64,000 bases of DNA from Micromonospora rosaria. GTDB lineage: Bacteria > Actinomycetota > Actinomycetes > Mycobacteriales > Micromonosporaceae. Below are positions 51,277 through 59,149 of this stretch, piece by piece. The notes below the pieces were generated by a model. The model was not told the DNA's origin. It saw nothing but the letters and a program-made list of their open reading frames with translations, and ran no database searches. The stretch lies in the NCBI RefSeq assembly GCF_001567585.1, contig NZ_LRQV01000004.1:57781-121780 (forward strand), given 5' to 3'. Within the stretch, counting starts at the first letter, position 1. Every line of letters begins with the position of its first letter. The translations under genes were made by a program, and so were the position numbers.

Positions 51277-52461
51277 TCAGCCGGCCAGCCGCCAGCGACC
51301 GCCCCGGGCGACCAGGGTGGTGAGCGCCTGGGGCATCAGCCCGGAGTGGTTGTCCGGCGTCATCCGGATCGGGCCGGACAGCCCGTCCATCTGCGAGGTC
51401 TCCAGGACGTCCCGGATGCCGTCGCGGGCCGCCTGCCGGCCCGCCCCGTCGCCGCGCCGCAGCTCGGCGTCCGCGATGAGCTGCACGGCGTCCGCCGCGA
51501 ACGAGGAGAGGCCGTGGTACCCGCCGAAGCGTGCGGTGTAGTCCTGGAACCACTGCCGCCGGGCCGCCTTGGCCGGCGTCGTGGCGATCACGTCGTCGAT
51601 CGCCATGGTCTGGGTGAACACCAGGGTCGCCCGGCTGCTGGCCCGCGCCGACGTGCCGAGGAAGAGGTCACCGCCGGCCGCCGCGTCGAAGTAGAGGTTG
51701 CCCTCGAAACCGGCCTGCGCGGCGCTGTTCGAGACGAGGGTCGCCTGCTCCGGCGAGGTCCACACGATCAGCGCGTCCGGGTCGCGGCCGACCAGTTGCT
51801 GGACCGGCTGGGCGAGGTCGGTGACGGTGCTGCGGACGGCGGTGCTGCGGACCAGCGTGACGTTGGCCTTGACGAACTCGCTGCGCAGCGCGGCGAGCCC
51901 TTCCCGGCCGTAGTCGTCGTCGCTGTACAGCACCGCGACCCGGCGGATGCCCGCGCGGCCCAGCTCGGTGACGAGCACGCCGGCGCTGTCCGCCGCGGTC
52001 GGAGCGAGCTGGAACACGTACCGGCGCTCGGCCACCGGGTTGCTGATGTCGCCGGCCGGGGCGAGGGCGATGGTGGGTACCCGCCGCTCGTTGATGGTCC
52101 GGACCGCGCCGACCGCGCACTCGTTGCAGCCACCCATGATGATGGCGCTGACCGCGTCGTCGTTGCCGAAGTCACCGACGTTGCGCAGCGACTCGGCGGC
52201 GTCCGAGCGGTTGTCCTTCACTCGCAGCTGAACCTGCCGGGCGCCCAGCGCGCCGGAGGCGTTGAGCTGCTCGACCTTCAGTTCCAGTGCGCGTTGGTAC
52301 GCCTTGCCGACCGGCGCGGCGGCACCGGAGAGTTCCAGGTCCGCGGCGATGACGATCGGACTCGTGTCCTGCTCCTCCGCGCCGAACTGGCAGCCGGTGA
52401 GCGTGGTGGCCACCAGGGCCGATGCGAGCGCCGCGATGGTCGCGGAGCGGATGGGGGTCAA
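51277..52461 (-). CDS. Branched-chain amino acid receptor-type (type 1 PBP) lipoprotein
   Basis: 394 residues. I chose TTG 52461, which follows GGAGG by about six bases and gives a compact lipoprotein signal LTPIRSATIAALASALVATTLTGC with lipobox LTGC at Cys24. GTG/ATG starts further upstream would give an over-long leader. The mature protein is a type 1 periplasmic-binding fold: IVIAADLELSGAAAPVGKAYQRALEL, VSAIIMGGCNECAVGA, RRVAVLYSDDDYGREGL and PDALIVWTSPE. No permease or ATPase of that transporter type is nearby; instead it is divergent from a conservon, suggesting a sensory role (inference). The ligand is unknown. Confidence 0.85.
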   Translation of the reverse strand: MTPIRSATIAALASALVATTLTGCQFGAEEQDTSPIVIAADLELSGAAAPVGKAYQRALELKVEQLNASGALGARQVQLRVKDNRSDAAESLRNVGDFGNDDAVSAIIMGGCNECAVGAVRTINERRVPTIALAPAGDISNPVAERRYVFQLAPTAADSAGVLVTELGRAGIRRVAVLYSDDDYGREGLAALRSEFVKANVTLVRSTAVRSTVTDLAQPVQQLVGRDPDALIVWTSPEQATLVSNSAAQAGFEGNLYFDAAAGGDLFLGTSARASSRATLVFTQTMAIDDVIATTPAKAARRQWFQDYTARFGGYHGLSSFAADAVQLIADAELRRGDGAGRQAARDGIRDVLETSQMDGLSGPIRMTPDNHSGLMPQALTTLVARGGRWRLAG

Positions 52462-52913
52462 CTCAGTCCTCCAGGATGCGGCCCGGGGTTGGTGCCCGGT
52501 CACCGCCGGTTCTGCCGTCCTCATTGCAGGATCGGCAATCGTGTGCCGTACGGTGTGCGCGAAGCCTGCAAAACCTTGCCAATGCCGGGCCCTGCGGTCA
52601 AGCGCGGGGGTGCCGGTAGGCGTTTCGGGACGACCGTCCCACATGTTGGGGACACGGGGTGTTCACAAACGCTCACTTTGCAGATTCATCCGACCACTCT
52701 GGATTACGTGCCCTGGTCAGGGGCGGTAGAGAATTGGCGGTATCAGGTGATCGGTGCGTGTGTCGGGCCGGGCCCGACCGTTCTCTTTCGCACGGCGGCT
52801 TCCCAAAACGGATCTTCTCTGATGAAATCGCGGCCGTGCCGCGCGCTGCGCTGTCCGTTGCACGAGGCGCGGGTCGGCGGGTCAGGCGTGGAAGAAACGA
52901 CGGAGGCGATGTC
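52462..52913. promoter_or_regulatory. Divergent region between receptor lipoprotein and conservon
   Basis: 452 bp. Near 52627-52653 two overlapping inverted repeats occur: GGGACG-AC-CGTCCC and GTCCC-N8-GGGAC, a possible operator. Downstream, TTGCAG-N18-GATTAC (about 52676-52705) is a weak promoter candidate for cvnA. An open frame from 52659 fused to cvnA exists but lacks coding character. Confidence 0.4.
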
Positions 52914-55900
52914 GTGAGCACCGGACCTACGACCCTGCCCGAGAGCGGCGAGACCAGGAAGCGTGGCCTTCGTGGACGACTGCCCCGGCTGCGGGACGCC
53001 CGGATCCGGTCCAAGCTGGCGTTGATCCTGGTCGTTCCGGTGGCGGCGGTGATCGCGCTGGCCACGATCCGACTGATCTCGACCGGTGAGGGCGCCGTCG
53101 AGGCCACCCGGATCCGGGCCCTCACCGCGCTCTCCCTCGACGTCTCGGCGCTCACCCAGGACCTGCACCGGGAGCGGATGACCGCGGCGGCGTACCTGGC
53201 CGCGCCGGGCCGCTCGGCCGACGACTACAACCTGCGGGTACGGCGTACCGACGAGCGGATCGCCGACTACCGCGAGGAGCGGGGCCGCCTCGGTGACGTG
53301 CCGAACGCCGTCCGTACCCGGCTCGACGTCATCGACACCCACCTGGAGACGCTGAACAACACCCGGCAGGAGGTGCTGGACCGGCGTCAGATGCCGGTCG
53401 CGGCGGCGGCGCTGCGGTACGGCGTCATCCTCAACGACCTCGTCTCCTACGGCGACGTGCTGGCCCAGCTCCCCGGTGAGGAGCGCCTGGCGGAGAGCCG
53501 GCGCGCGGTCGCCGCGTTCAGCCGCGCGAAGGGCGCCGTCGCCGAGGAGGAGGCGGTCGCCTACACCGCGCTCGTCGGCGGACGGCTCGACGAGGAGCAG
53601 TTCTCCTCCTTCGTCGCCACGCTGACCAGCCAGCAGGAGGCACTGCTCGCCTTCTCCCTCGCCGCCGACCCGGCCCAGCGCGCGTTGGTGGAGAACTCGG
53701 TCTCCGGTGACGCGGTGGGTCTGGCCGACCGGGTGTCCTCCGACATCACCCGTTCGGTCGGTCAGCGCAGCCCGCTGGTGAGCGCCGCGGACGCGGCCAA
53801 CTCGATCGGCGCGGTCAACGACCTGATGCGGTGGGCCGAGGTGCGGCTCCAGGAGAGCCTGCTCGCCGACGTGGAGGCGGCCCGGTCGGCCGTCATCCGG
53901 CAGGCCATCGTCGAGTCGGTGCTGGTCCTGCTCACGCTCATCATCGCCATCACCCTGGCCGTGGTGCTGGCCCGGTCGCTCAACCAGTCGCTGCGCCGGC
54001 TGCGGGAGGGCGCCCTGTCGGTGGCCAACCACGACCTGCCGGAGGCGGTGGCCCGGCTCCAGAACATCAACAACGTCGGCGACGGCGGTGTGGACGAGAT
54101 CGTCCGGCAGGTACGGGACCCGATCAAGCTCAACAACCGCGACGAGGTGGGGCAGGTCGCCCTGGCCTTCAACGTGGTCCACCAGGAGGCGGTCCGGGTC
54201 GCCGCCGAGCAGGCCGCGCTGCGGACCAGCGTCTCGGCGATGTTCCTCAACCTGGCCCGGCGCAGTCAGACGCTGGTCGACCGGATGATCGGCGAGCTGG
54301 ACGCGATCGAGCGCAGCGAGGAGGACCCGAAGCGGCTCGCCCGCCTCTTCGAGCTGGACCACCTGGCCACCCGAATGCGCCGTAACGACGAGAACCTGCT
54401 GGTCCTGGCCGGTGCGGACTCGGCGGTGCCCCGTCGCGACGACGCCCTGCTGGTCGACGTGCTGCGGGCCGCGCAGTCCGAGGTGGAGCAGTACAACCGG
54501 ATCGAGTTCGGCACCGTCGACACCGACGTCTCCGTCGCCGCGCACGCCGTCAACGACGTGGTGCGGCTGGTCGCGGAGCTGCTGGACAACGCCACCCGGT
54601 TCTCCGCGCCGAACACCACCGTGGTGGCCGACGGCCGCCGGATCCGCGACTACGTGCTGATCCAGATCGAGGACCGGGGCCTCGGCCTCACCGACGAGCA
54701 GCTCGACTCGCTCAACCGGCGGCTGGCCGCCCCGTCGACCGTGGACGTCGCGGCGTTCCGGCTGATGGGCCTGGCCGTGGTGAGCCGGCTCGCCTCCCGG
54801 TACGCCATCCGGGTGGAGCTGCGCCGCAACGTGGAGGGCGGCACGGTGGCCCAGGTGACGCTGCCGGCCGCGACCGTGGTCCTGCCGACCCAGCGGGGTC
54901 GGGAGCAGATCGAGAGCCGGCCGCGTCAGCCGGTGGCCGAGCCGAGCCCGCTCACCCCGGCCGGTCTCGGCGACCCGCTCGCCGGTGGTGGCCGGACGGC
55001 CACCCTCACCGAGCAGTGGCGGACCAACACCACCACCACGCCCAGCTCGCCCGCCTGGTCGAGCCCGGTGGAGGCCCGCAACACCGCCCCGACGGTCCGG
55101 GCCGGCGGGGGTTCGCTGACCCCGACGAGCGCGCCCGACCCGACGCCGGTGGCCCCGGCCGAGCCGGCACCCACCTCCGGGCTGTCGGTGGGCTCGCCCA
55201 CCGTCGCCTACCCCACCGTCGACCCGCTGCCCCGGCGGGCGCCGATCGACGAGCCGACCCGGCCGTCGACCCCGGCCCTGCCGCTGGGGCCGACCGCCGG
55301 CCTGCCGGCGGCCCCGGCTCCGGCCACCCCGCCGGCCCCGGCCGCACCCCCCGCCCCGACGTCGACCGCGGTGCCCTCCGCGCCCGTGATGGGGCGTCGG
55401 GACCAGCCCGCCGAGGCGCCGATATTCCGGGAGATGGAAGCGGTCTGGTTCCGGTCGCACGGCAACGACGAGACGGCCATCTTCACCCGGCCCCGCTTCG
55501 ACCAGGAGCCGGGCGCCGGTACGCAGCAGTCGGCCGCCACCGCCTCGCCGGCCCGGCCGCCCCTGCCCACCCGGACCCCGGGCGCGGCTGCCACGCCACC
55601 GCCGGTGCAGGCACCACCCCCGTCGTACCCGCCGACCCCGGCCGCCCCGGCCGTACCGGTGTCACCCGCGCCGGCCGCCAGCGCCGCCCCGGCCCCGCCG
55701 ACCCCGCCCCCCGCGGCCCCGGCGGTCGAGCCGGAGGCGTGGCGGACCGCAGCCGACGAGGGCTGGAACCGGGCCAGCCGGGCCGCCGAGCCGGCCGCCT
55801 CCGGGACCACCCGGTCCGGGCTGCCGAAGCGGGTACCGCAGGCCCAGCTCGTCCCCGGTGGGATCGAGCCCAAGGGCGGCCGGGACCGGAGCCGGCGGAC

Positions 55901-56009
55901 GCCGGACGAGGTACGCGGCCTGCTCTCCGCGTACCATCGCGGCGTCCAGCGTGGACGGACGGCCGGGGCCGATCAGAACAGCACCTCGACCAAGGAGACG
56001 AGTCGATGA
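52914..56009 (+). CDS. cvnA: Conservon sensor kinase-like protein CvnA
   Basis: 1031 residues. Layout: short cytoplasmic start, membrane segment 35-55, an extracytoplasmic nitrate/nitrite-sensing (NIT) type domain about 70-330 (LHRERMTAAAYLAAPG; AFSRAKGAVAEEEAVAYTALVGG), second membrane segment 336-357, HAMP region to about 430, and a GHKL ATPase domain with N-box LVAELLDNATRFS and G-box EDRGLGLTDEQ. A candidate His is in ELDHLATRMRR, but a standard HisKA motif is not obvious. Residues 650-1000 are Pro/Ala/Thr-rich. GTG 52914 follows GGAGG. Conservon CvnA proteins work with the three genes that follow. Confidence 0.92.
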   Translation: MSTGPTTLPESGETRKRGLRGRLPRLRDARIRSKLALILVVPVAAVIALATIRLISTGEGAVEATRIRALTALSLDVSALTQDLHRERMTAAAYLAAPGRSADDYNLRVRRTDERIADYREERGRLGDVPNAVRTRLDVIDTHLETLNNTRQEVLDRRQMPVAAAALRYGVILNDLVSYGDVLAQLPGEERLAESRRAVAAFSRAKGAVAEEEAVAYTALVGGRLDEEQFSSFVATLTSQQEALLAFSLAADPAQRALVENSVSGDAVGLADRVSSDITRSVGQRSPLVSAADAANSIGAVNDLMRWAEVRLQESLLADVEAARSAVIRQAIVESVLVLLTLIIAITLAVVLARSLNQSLRRLREGALSVANHDLPEAVARLQNINNVGDGGVDEIVRQVRDPIKLNNRDEVGQVALAFNVVHQEAVRVAAEQAALRTSVSAMFLNLARRSQTLVDRMIGELDAIERSEEDPKRLARLFELDHLATRMRRNDENLLVLAGADSAVPRRDDALLVDVLRAAQSEVEQYNRIEFGTVDTDVSVAAHAVNDVVRLVAELLDNATRFSAPNTTVVADGRRIRDYVLIQIEDRGLGLTDEQLDSLNRRLAAPSTVDVAAFRLMGLAVVSRLASRYAIRVELRRNVEGGTVAQVTLPAATVVLPTQRGREQIESRPRQPVAEPSPLTPAGLGDPLAGGGRTATLTEQWRTNTTTTPSSPAWSSPVEARNTAPTVRAGGGSLTPTSAPDPTPVAPAEPAPTSGLSVGSPTVAYPTVDPLPRRAPIDEPTRPSTPALPLGPTAGLPAAPAPATPPAPAAPPAPTSTAVPSAPVMGRRDQPAEAPIFREMEAVWFRSHGNDETAIFTRPRFDQEPGAGTQQSAATASPARPPLPTRTPGAAATPPPVQAPPPSYPPTPAAPAVPVSPAPAASAAPAPPTPPPAAPAVEPEAWRTAADEGWNRASRAAEPAASGTTRSGLPKRVPQAQLVPGGIEPKGGRDRSRRTPDEVRGLLSAYHRGVQRGRTAGADQNSTSTKETSR

Positions 56010-56413
56010 ACAGGCCAGCGGCTATGCAGGACATGAGTTGGCTGCTCACCAACTTCGCCGACAGCGTGGCGGGCATCGCCCACGTGGTGGCGGTGTCCGC
56101 GGACGGGCTGCTGCTCGCCTCCTCGCGGGACCTGCCGGCGGACCGGGCGGACCAGCTCGCGGCGATCACCTCCGGCGTGGTCAGCCTCACCGAGGGCGCC
56201 GCCCGGATGTTCAGCGCGGGCGGCGTGCTCCAGACCGTGATCGAGATGGACAGCGGATACCTGTTCCTCATGTCGATCAGCGACGGCTCCTCGATGGCGG
56301 TGCTCGCCGCCCGTAGCTGTGACGTGGGCCAGGTCGGGTACGAGATGGCGCTGCTGGTCGAGCGGGTCGGCGCGGCACTGGTGCCGCTTCCCCGTGACGC
56401 AGTGCGGTCGTGA
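56006..56413 (+). CDS. cvnB: Roadblock/LC7 protein CvnB
   Basis: 135 residues, Roadblock/LC7 fold throughout: MSWLLTNFADSVAGIAHVVAVSADGLLLASSRDLP and the C-terminal QVGYEMALLVERVGAAL. Roadblock proteins act as regulators or scaffolds for small GTPases. ATG 56006 overlaps the cvnA stop by four bases. In Streptomyces conservons CvnB binds CvnA and CvnD; the same is expected here. Confidence 0.93.
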   Translation: MNRPAAMQDMSWLLTNFADSVAGIAHVVAVSADGLLLASSRDLPADRADQLAAITSGVVSLTEGAARMFSAGGVLQTVIEMDSGYLFLMSISDGSSMAVLAARSCDVGQVGYEMALLVERVGAALVPLPRDAVRS

Positions 56414-56534
56414 CACGGCGGCCGGGCGTGGGGGCCCGGACGGTGCCGTCGCCGGCCGGCCCGGCGCCGTCGACCCGGCCGGGGCACAGGTGAACCGGTA
56501 CCGGTCGGTGCCGGACGAGAGGAGGTGATCGCGG

Positions 56535-56900
56535 ATGGACCAACGTCGCTCGGACCCGCGGGGTGCGCTGGTGCGCCCGTACGCGGTCACCCGCGGACGC
56601 ACCGAGCCTCGCCAGGACATCGCTCTGGAGGCGGTGCTGACGGCCAGTCCGACCGCGGTCGCCGAATCGCGGTTCGCCGGGCACGACAAGCACCGGATCG
56701 CCTCGGTCTGTGAGGGGCGGGCGCAGTCGCTGGCGGAGATCGCCGCGTACACCCGGATGCCACTGGGCGTGGCCCGGGTGCTGGTCGCCGACATGGTGGC
56801 CGAGGGTCTGCTGACGCTACACACTGCCGCTCCCGCCGACGGGTACGAGGAGCGAATGGAAATCCTTGGAAGGGTGCTAAGTGGACTTCGCAGGCTATGA
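56535..56900 (+). CDS. cvnC: DUF742 protein CvnC
   Basis: 121-residue DUF742 protein with a winged-helix-like pattern: RGALVRPYAVTRGRTEPRQDIALEAVL, then SVCEGRAQSLAEIAAYTRMPLGVARVLVADMVAEGLLTLH, as in CvnC of conservons. ATG 56535 follows GGAGGTGATC (56521-56530), an unusually complete complement of the 16S rRNA 3' end. A 121-bp gap separates it from cvnB. Its last 20 bases overlap cvnD in another frame. Confidence 0.92.
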   Translation: MDQRRSDPRGALVRPYAVTRGRTEPRQDIALEAVLTASPTAVAESRFAGHDKHRIASVCEGRAQSLAEIAAYTRMPLGVARVLVADMVAEGLLTLHTAAPADGYEERMEILGRVLSGLRRL

Positions 56901-57504
56901 CCCCGCCGGGGCCCGCCAGAACCGGGGAATCGTCTCGGCGAAGATCGTGGTCGCGGGTGGCTTCGGCGTGGGCAAGACGACCCTGGTCGGAGCGATCTCG
57001 GAGATCACTCCGCTGACCACCGAGGCGGTGATGACCGCCGCCGGCGTCGGGATCGACGATCCGTCCAAGGTGCCCGGCAAGGAGACCACCACGGTCGCCA
57101 TGGACTTCGGCCGGATCACCATGGCCCAGGACCTGATCCTGTACCTGTTCGGTACGCCGGGTCAGACCCGCTTCTGGTTCATGTGGGACGAGATCATCCG
57201 GGGGGCGGTGGGTGCCGCCGTCCTGGTGGACACCCGGCGCATCACGGACGCCTTCGCCCCGCTGGACTACTTCGAGAACCGCCGGCTGCCGTACGTCGTG
57301 GCGCTCAACCACTTCGACGGCGCCTCGCAGTACGAGCTCGACGAGGTCCGCGAGGCGCTGGCCATCTCGCCCCAGGTACCCCTGGTCTGGACCGACGCCC
57401 GGCAGCGGGAGTCGGTCAAGCAGGTACTGGTGACCGTCGTCGAGCACGCCATGATGCGGCTGGAGGCCGAGCACGGCCGAGGCTTCCCCACCCCGGTCGG
57501 CTGA
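56881..57504 (+). CDS. cvnD: Conservon small GTPase CvnD
   Basis: 207-residue Ras-like GTPase of bacterial conservons. P-loop GGFGVGKTT near residues 26-34, G3 variant LFGTPGQ, and NHFD in place of the usual NKxD. GTG 56881 gives MDFAGYDPAGARQNRGIVSAKIVVAGG; it lies 20 bases inside cvnC, so the two are translated in coupled fashion. No cytochrome P450 (CvnE) follows, unlike in some Streptomyces conservons. Confidence 0.94.
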   Translation: MDFAGYDPAGARQNRGIVSAKIVVAGGFGVGKTTLVGAISEITPLTTEAVMTAAGVGIDDPSKVPGKETTTVAMDFGRITMAQDLILYLFGTPGQTRFWFMWDEIIRGAVGAAVLVDTRRITDAFAPLDYFENRRLPYVVALNHFDGASQYELDEVREALAISPQVPLVWTDARQRESVKQVLVTVVEHAMMRLEAEHGRGFPTPVG

Positions 57505-57520
57505 CCGCCCCGTACCCCAC

Positions 57521-57555
57521 CGCCCCTGCCGTCACACCCCCCGACGGCAGGGGCG
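57521..57555 (+). terminator. Hairpin terminator of the conservon
   Basis: 13-bp stem CGCCCCTGCCGTC / GACGGCAGGGGCG with a 9-nt loop, 16 nt after the cvnD stop. Confidence 0.8.
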
Positions 57556-57603
57556 GCCCCTACCACCCCCCGCCCCCTCCTCCCCTCCCCTCCACCCGCC
57601 CCG

Positions 57604-57674
57604 CCCCCGGTGATCATGGAGTTGGCGGCATCGGTGGAGATCGAGACTGCCGTCAAGTCCATGATCACCGGGGG
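57604..57674. repeat. Long inverted repeat between convergent genes
   Basis: Outer 17-bp arms CCCCCGGTGATCATGGA (57604-57620) and TCCATGATCACCGGGGG (57658-57674) are perfect. The inner GTTGGCGGCA/TGCCGTCAAG adds nine more pairs with one wobble and a 17-nt loop. It may be a bidirectional terminator or a dispersed palindromic element. A G-rich run follows (57670-57712). Confidence 0.8.
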
Positions 57675-57700
57675 CAGGGCAGGGCAGGGCGGGCAGGGGT
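57670..57700 (+). other. Potential G-quadruplex tract
   Basis: Five or more runs of three to five G separated by one or two bases (GGGGGCAGGGCAGGGCAGGG and onward) on the plus strand, just before the 3' end of the minus-strand HemD-like gene. It meets the usual G4 pattern. Confidence 0.55.
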
Positions 57701-57712
57701 GGGAGTGGGGGG

Positions 57713-58801
57713 TTAGTCGGTGCGGAGGCGGTAGCCGCGTTTGACGACGGTCTGGATCACGTGGGGGGCTTTCAGGCCGGCGCGGAGGCGGGCCACGGCC
57801 ATCTCGACCGCGTGTTCGTCGGCGCCCCGGGGGAGGGTGCGCAGCAGGGCGGTCCGGGACATCACCCGGCCGGGGGAGCGGGCCAGCTCGCGCAGCACCG
57901 CCATCGGCGCCGGGGCGAGTGGACGCAGTTCCCCGTCCACCACGGCGGCGTGACCGCGCAGGGTGATCAGGTGACCGGCCGCCTTCAGGCTGATCGTCCG
58001 GCGGGGCAGCTCGTCGACGATGGTGCGGACCAGCGCGCCCAGCCGGGCCCGGGCCGGCGCGGCGACCGGCACTCCGCGTCGGCGCAGCGGCTCGGCGGTC
58101 ACCGGCCCGACACAACTGGCCAGGACGTCCTCGCGCAGCGCCGACAGGAGCGTGTCGGTACGGTCCCCGGCCGCCCGCAGCAGCGACTCCGCCGCCGCCG
58201 CCGAGGTGAAGGTGACCGCGTCCACCAGCCGGCCGGCGACCAGGTCGATGAGCCGGTGCAGGGGCGCCGGGTCGCTCGGTGGGGCCCAGCGGTACACCGG
58301 GACCTCGATCACCGTCGCCCCGGCCGCCTCCAGCGCCAGGGTGCACTCCGGCTGCCGTTCACCGTGTAGCTGCATGGCGATGACCTGCCCGGCGACTCCC
58401 CGCCGCCGCAGGTGGTCGACCACCTCGTCGCAGCTCTCCGAGGCCGGTGACCACTGGTCGTGCAGCCCGGCGGCGCGGATCGCCCCGCGCGCCTTCGGCC
58501 CCCGGGCCACCACGTACGAGCGGGTCAGCACGGAGCGCAGCGGCTCGGCCAGCCCCCACCCCTCGGCCGCCTCCAGCCAGCCGCGCATCCCGATGCCGGT
58601 GTTCGCCATCAGGATGTCCGGCGGCCGGTCCAGGCAGGCCCGGGTCGCCTCGCGCAGCTCGGTGTCGTCCGCCAGCGGGACGATCCGCAGCGCCGGGGCA
58701 AGGACCACCCGGGCCCCACGCCGTTCCAGCAGCGCGGCGAGTTCGTCGCGCCGGCGGTCGGCGGTCACCCCGACGGTGAAGCCGGCCAGTTCGTCGCGCA
58801 T
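57713..58801 (-). CDS. Uroporphyrinogen-III synthase (HemD)-winged helix fusion, probable regulator
   Basis: 362 residues. Residues 1-265 are a HemD-like bilobal domain (FTVGVTADRRRDELAALLERRGARVVLAPALR; DAVTFTSAAAAESLLRAAG). Residues 275-362 are a winged-helix domain of the OmpR type (LAPAPMAVLRELARSPGRVMSRTALLRTLPRGADEHAVEMAVARLRAGL; HVIQTVVKRGYRLR). Such fusions are found next to nitrite-reductase genes in actinobacteria and are thought to control nitrate assimilation; binding of a siroheme precursor is possible but unproven. ATG 58801 follows GGAGGAATGA and touches the nirD stop. Confidence 0.9.
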   Translation of the reverse strand: MRDELAGFTVGVTADRRRDELAALLERRGARVVLAPALRIVPLADDTELREATRACLDRPPDILMANTGIGMRGWLEAAEGWGLAEPLRSVLTRSYVVARGPKARGAIRAAGLHDQWSPASESCDEVVDHLRRRGVAGQVIAMQLHGERQPECTLALEAAGATVIEVPVYRWAPPSDPAPLHRLIDLVAGRLVDAVTFTSAAAAESLLRAAGDRTDTLLSALREDVLASCVGPVTAEPLRRRGVPVAAPARARLGALVRTIVDELPRRTISLKAAGHLITLRGHAAVVDGELRPLAPAPMAVLRELARSPGRVMSRTALLRTLPRGADEHAVEMAVARLRAGLKAPHVIQTVVKRGYRLRTD

Positions 58802-59149
58802 TCATTCCTCCTGTCGCAGCCGCACCTCGACCAGCCCGTCCCGGCAGCGCACCTCGTGCCGGGACACGGAGACCCCCGGCAGGTCGAGACAGTCCCCGGT
58901 ACGCAGGTCGTACACCTGCTTGTGCAGGGGTGAGGCCACGGTCGGCACACCGTTGCGGCTGCCGACGATGCCCCGGCTCAGCACGTACGCGCCGCTGACC
59001 GGGTCCTGGTTGTCGAGCGCGAAGAGGCCGTCGGCGGTCCGGAAGAGCGCCACCTGTACGCCGTCGACCAGCGCCGCGACGCCCCGGTCGGACTCCAGCC
59101 GGTCCAGCGGGCAGACCGTCGTCCAGTCCAGGACGGATGCCGTGGTCAT
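58802..59149 (-). CDS. nirD: Nitrite reductase small subunit NirD
   Basis: 115 residues, Rieske-like fold without the cluster cysteines: SPLHKQVYDLRTGDCLD keeps the His but not the CxH/CxxH pair, as is normal for NirD. It begins MTTASVLDWTTVCPLDRLESDRGVAALVDGVQVALFR. ATG 59149 overlaps the nirB stop (ATGA). It is the electron-transfer or structural partner of NirB. Confidence 0.93.
   Translation of the reverse strand: MTTASVLDWTTVCPLDRLESDRGVAALVDGVQVALFRTADGLFALDNQDPVSGAYVLSRGIVGSRNGVPTVASPLHKQVYDLRTGDCLDLPGVSVSRHEVRCRDGLVEVRLRQEE

Noticed and set aside
52659..52913. N-terminal extension of CvnA
   Set aside because: Not similar to sensor kinases, overlaps probable promoter DNA, and GTG 52914 has a good ribosome-binding site.
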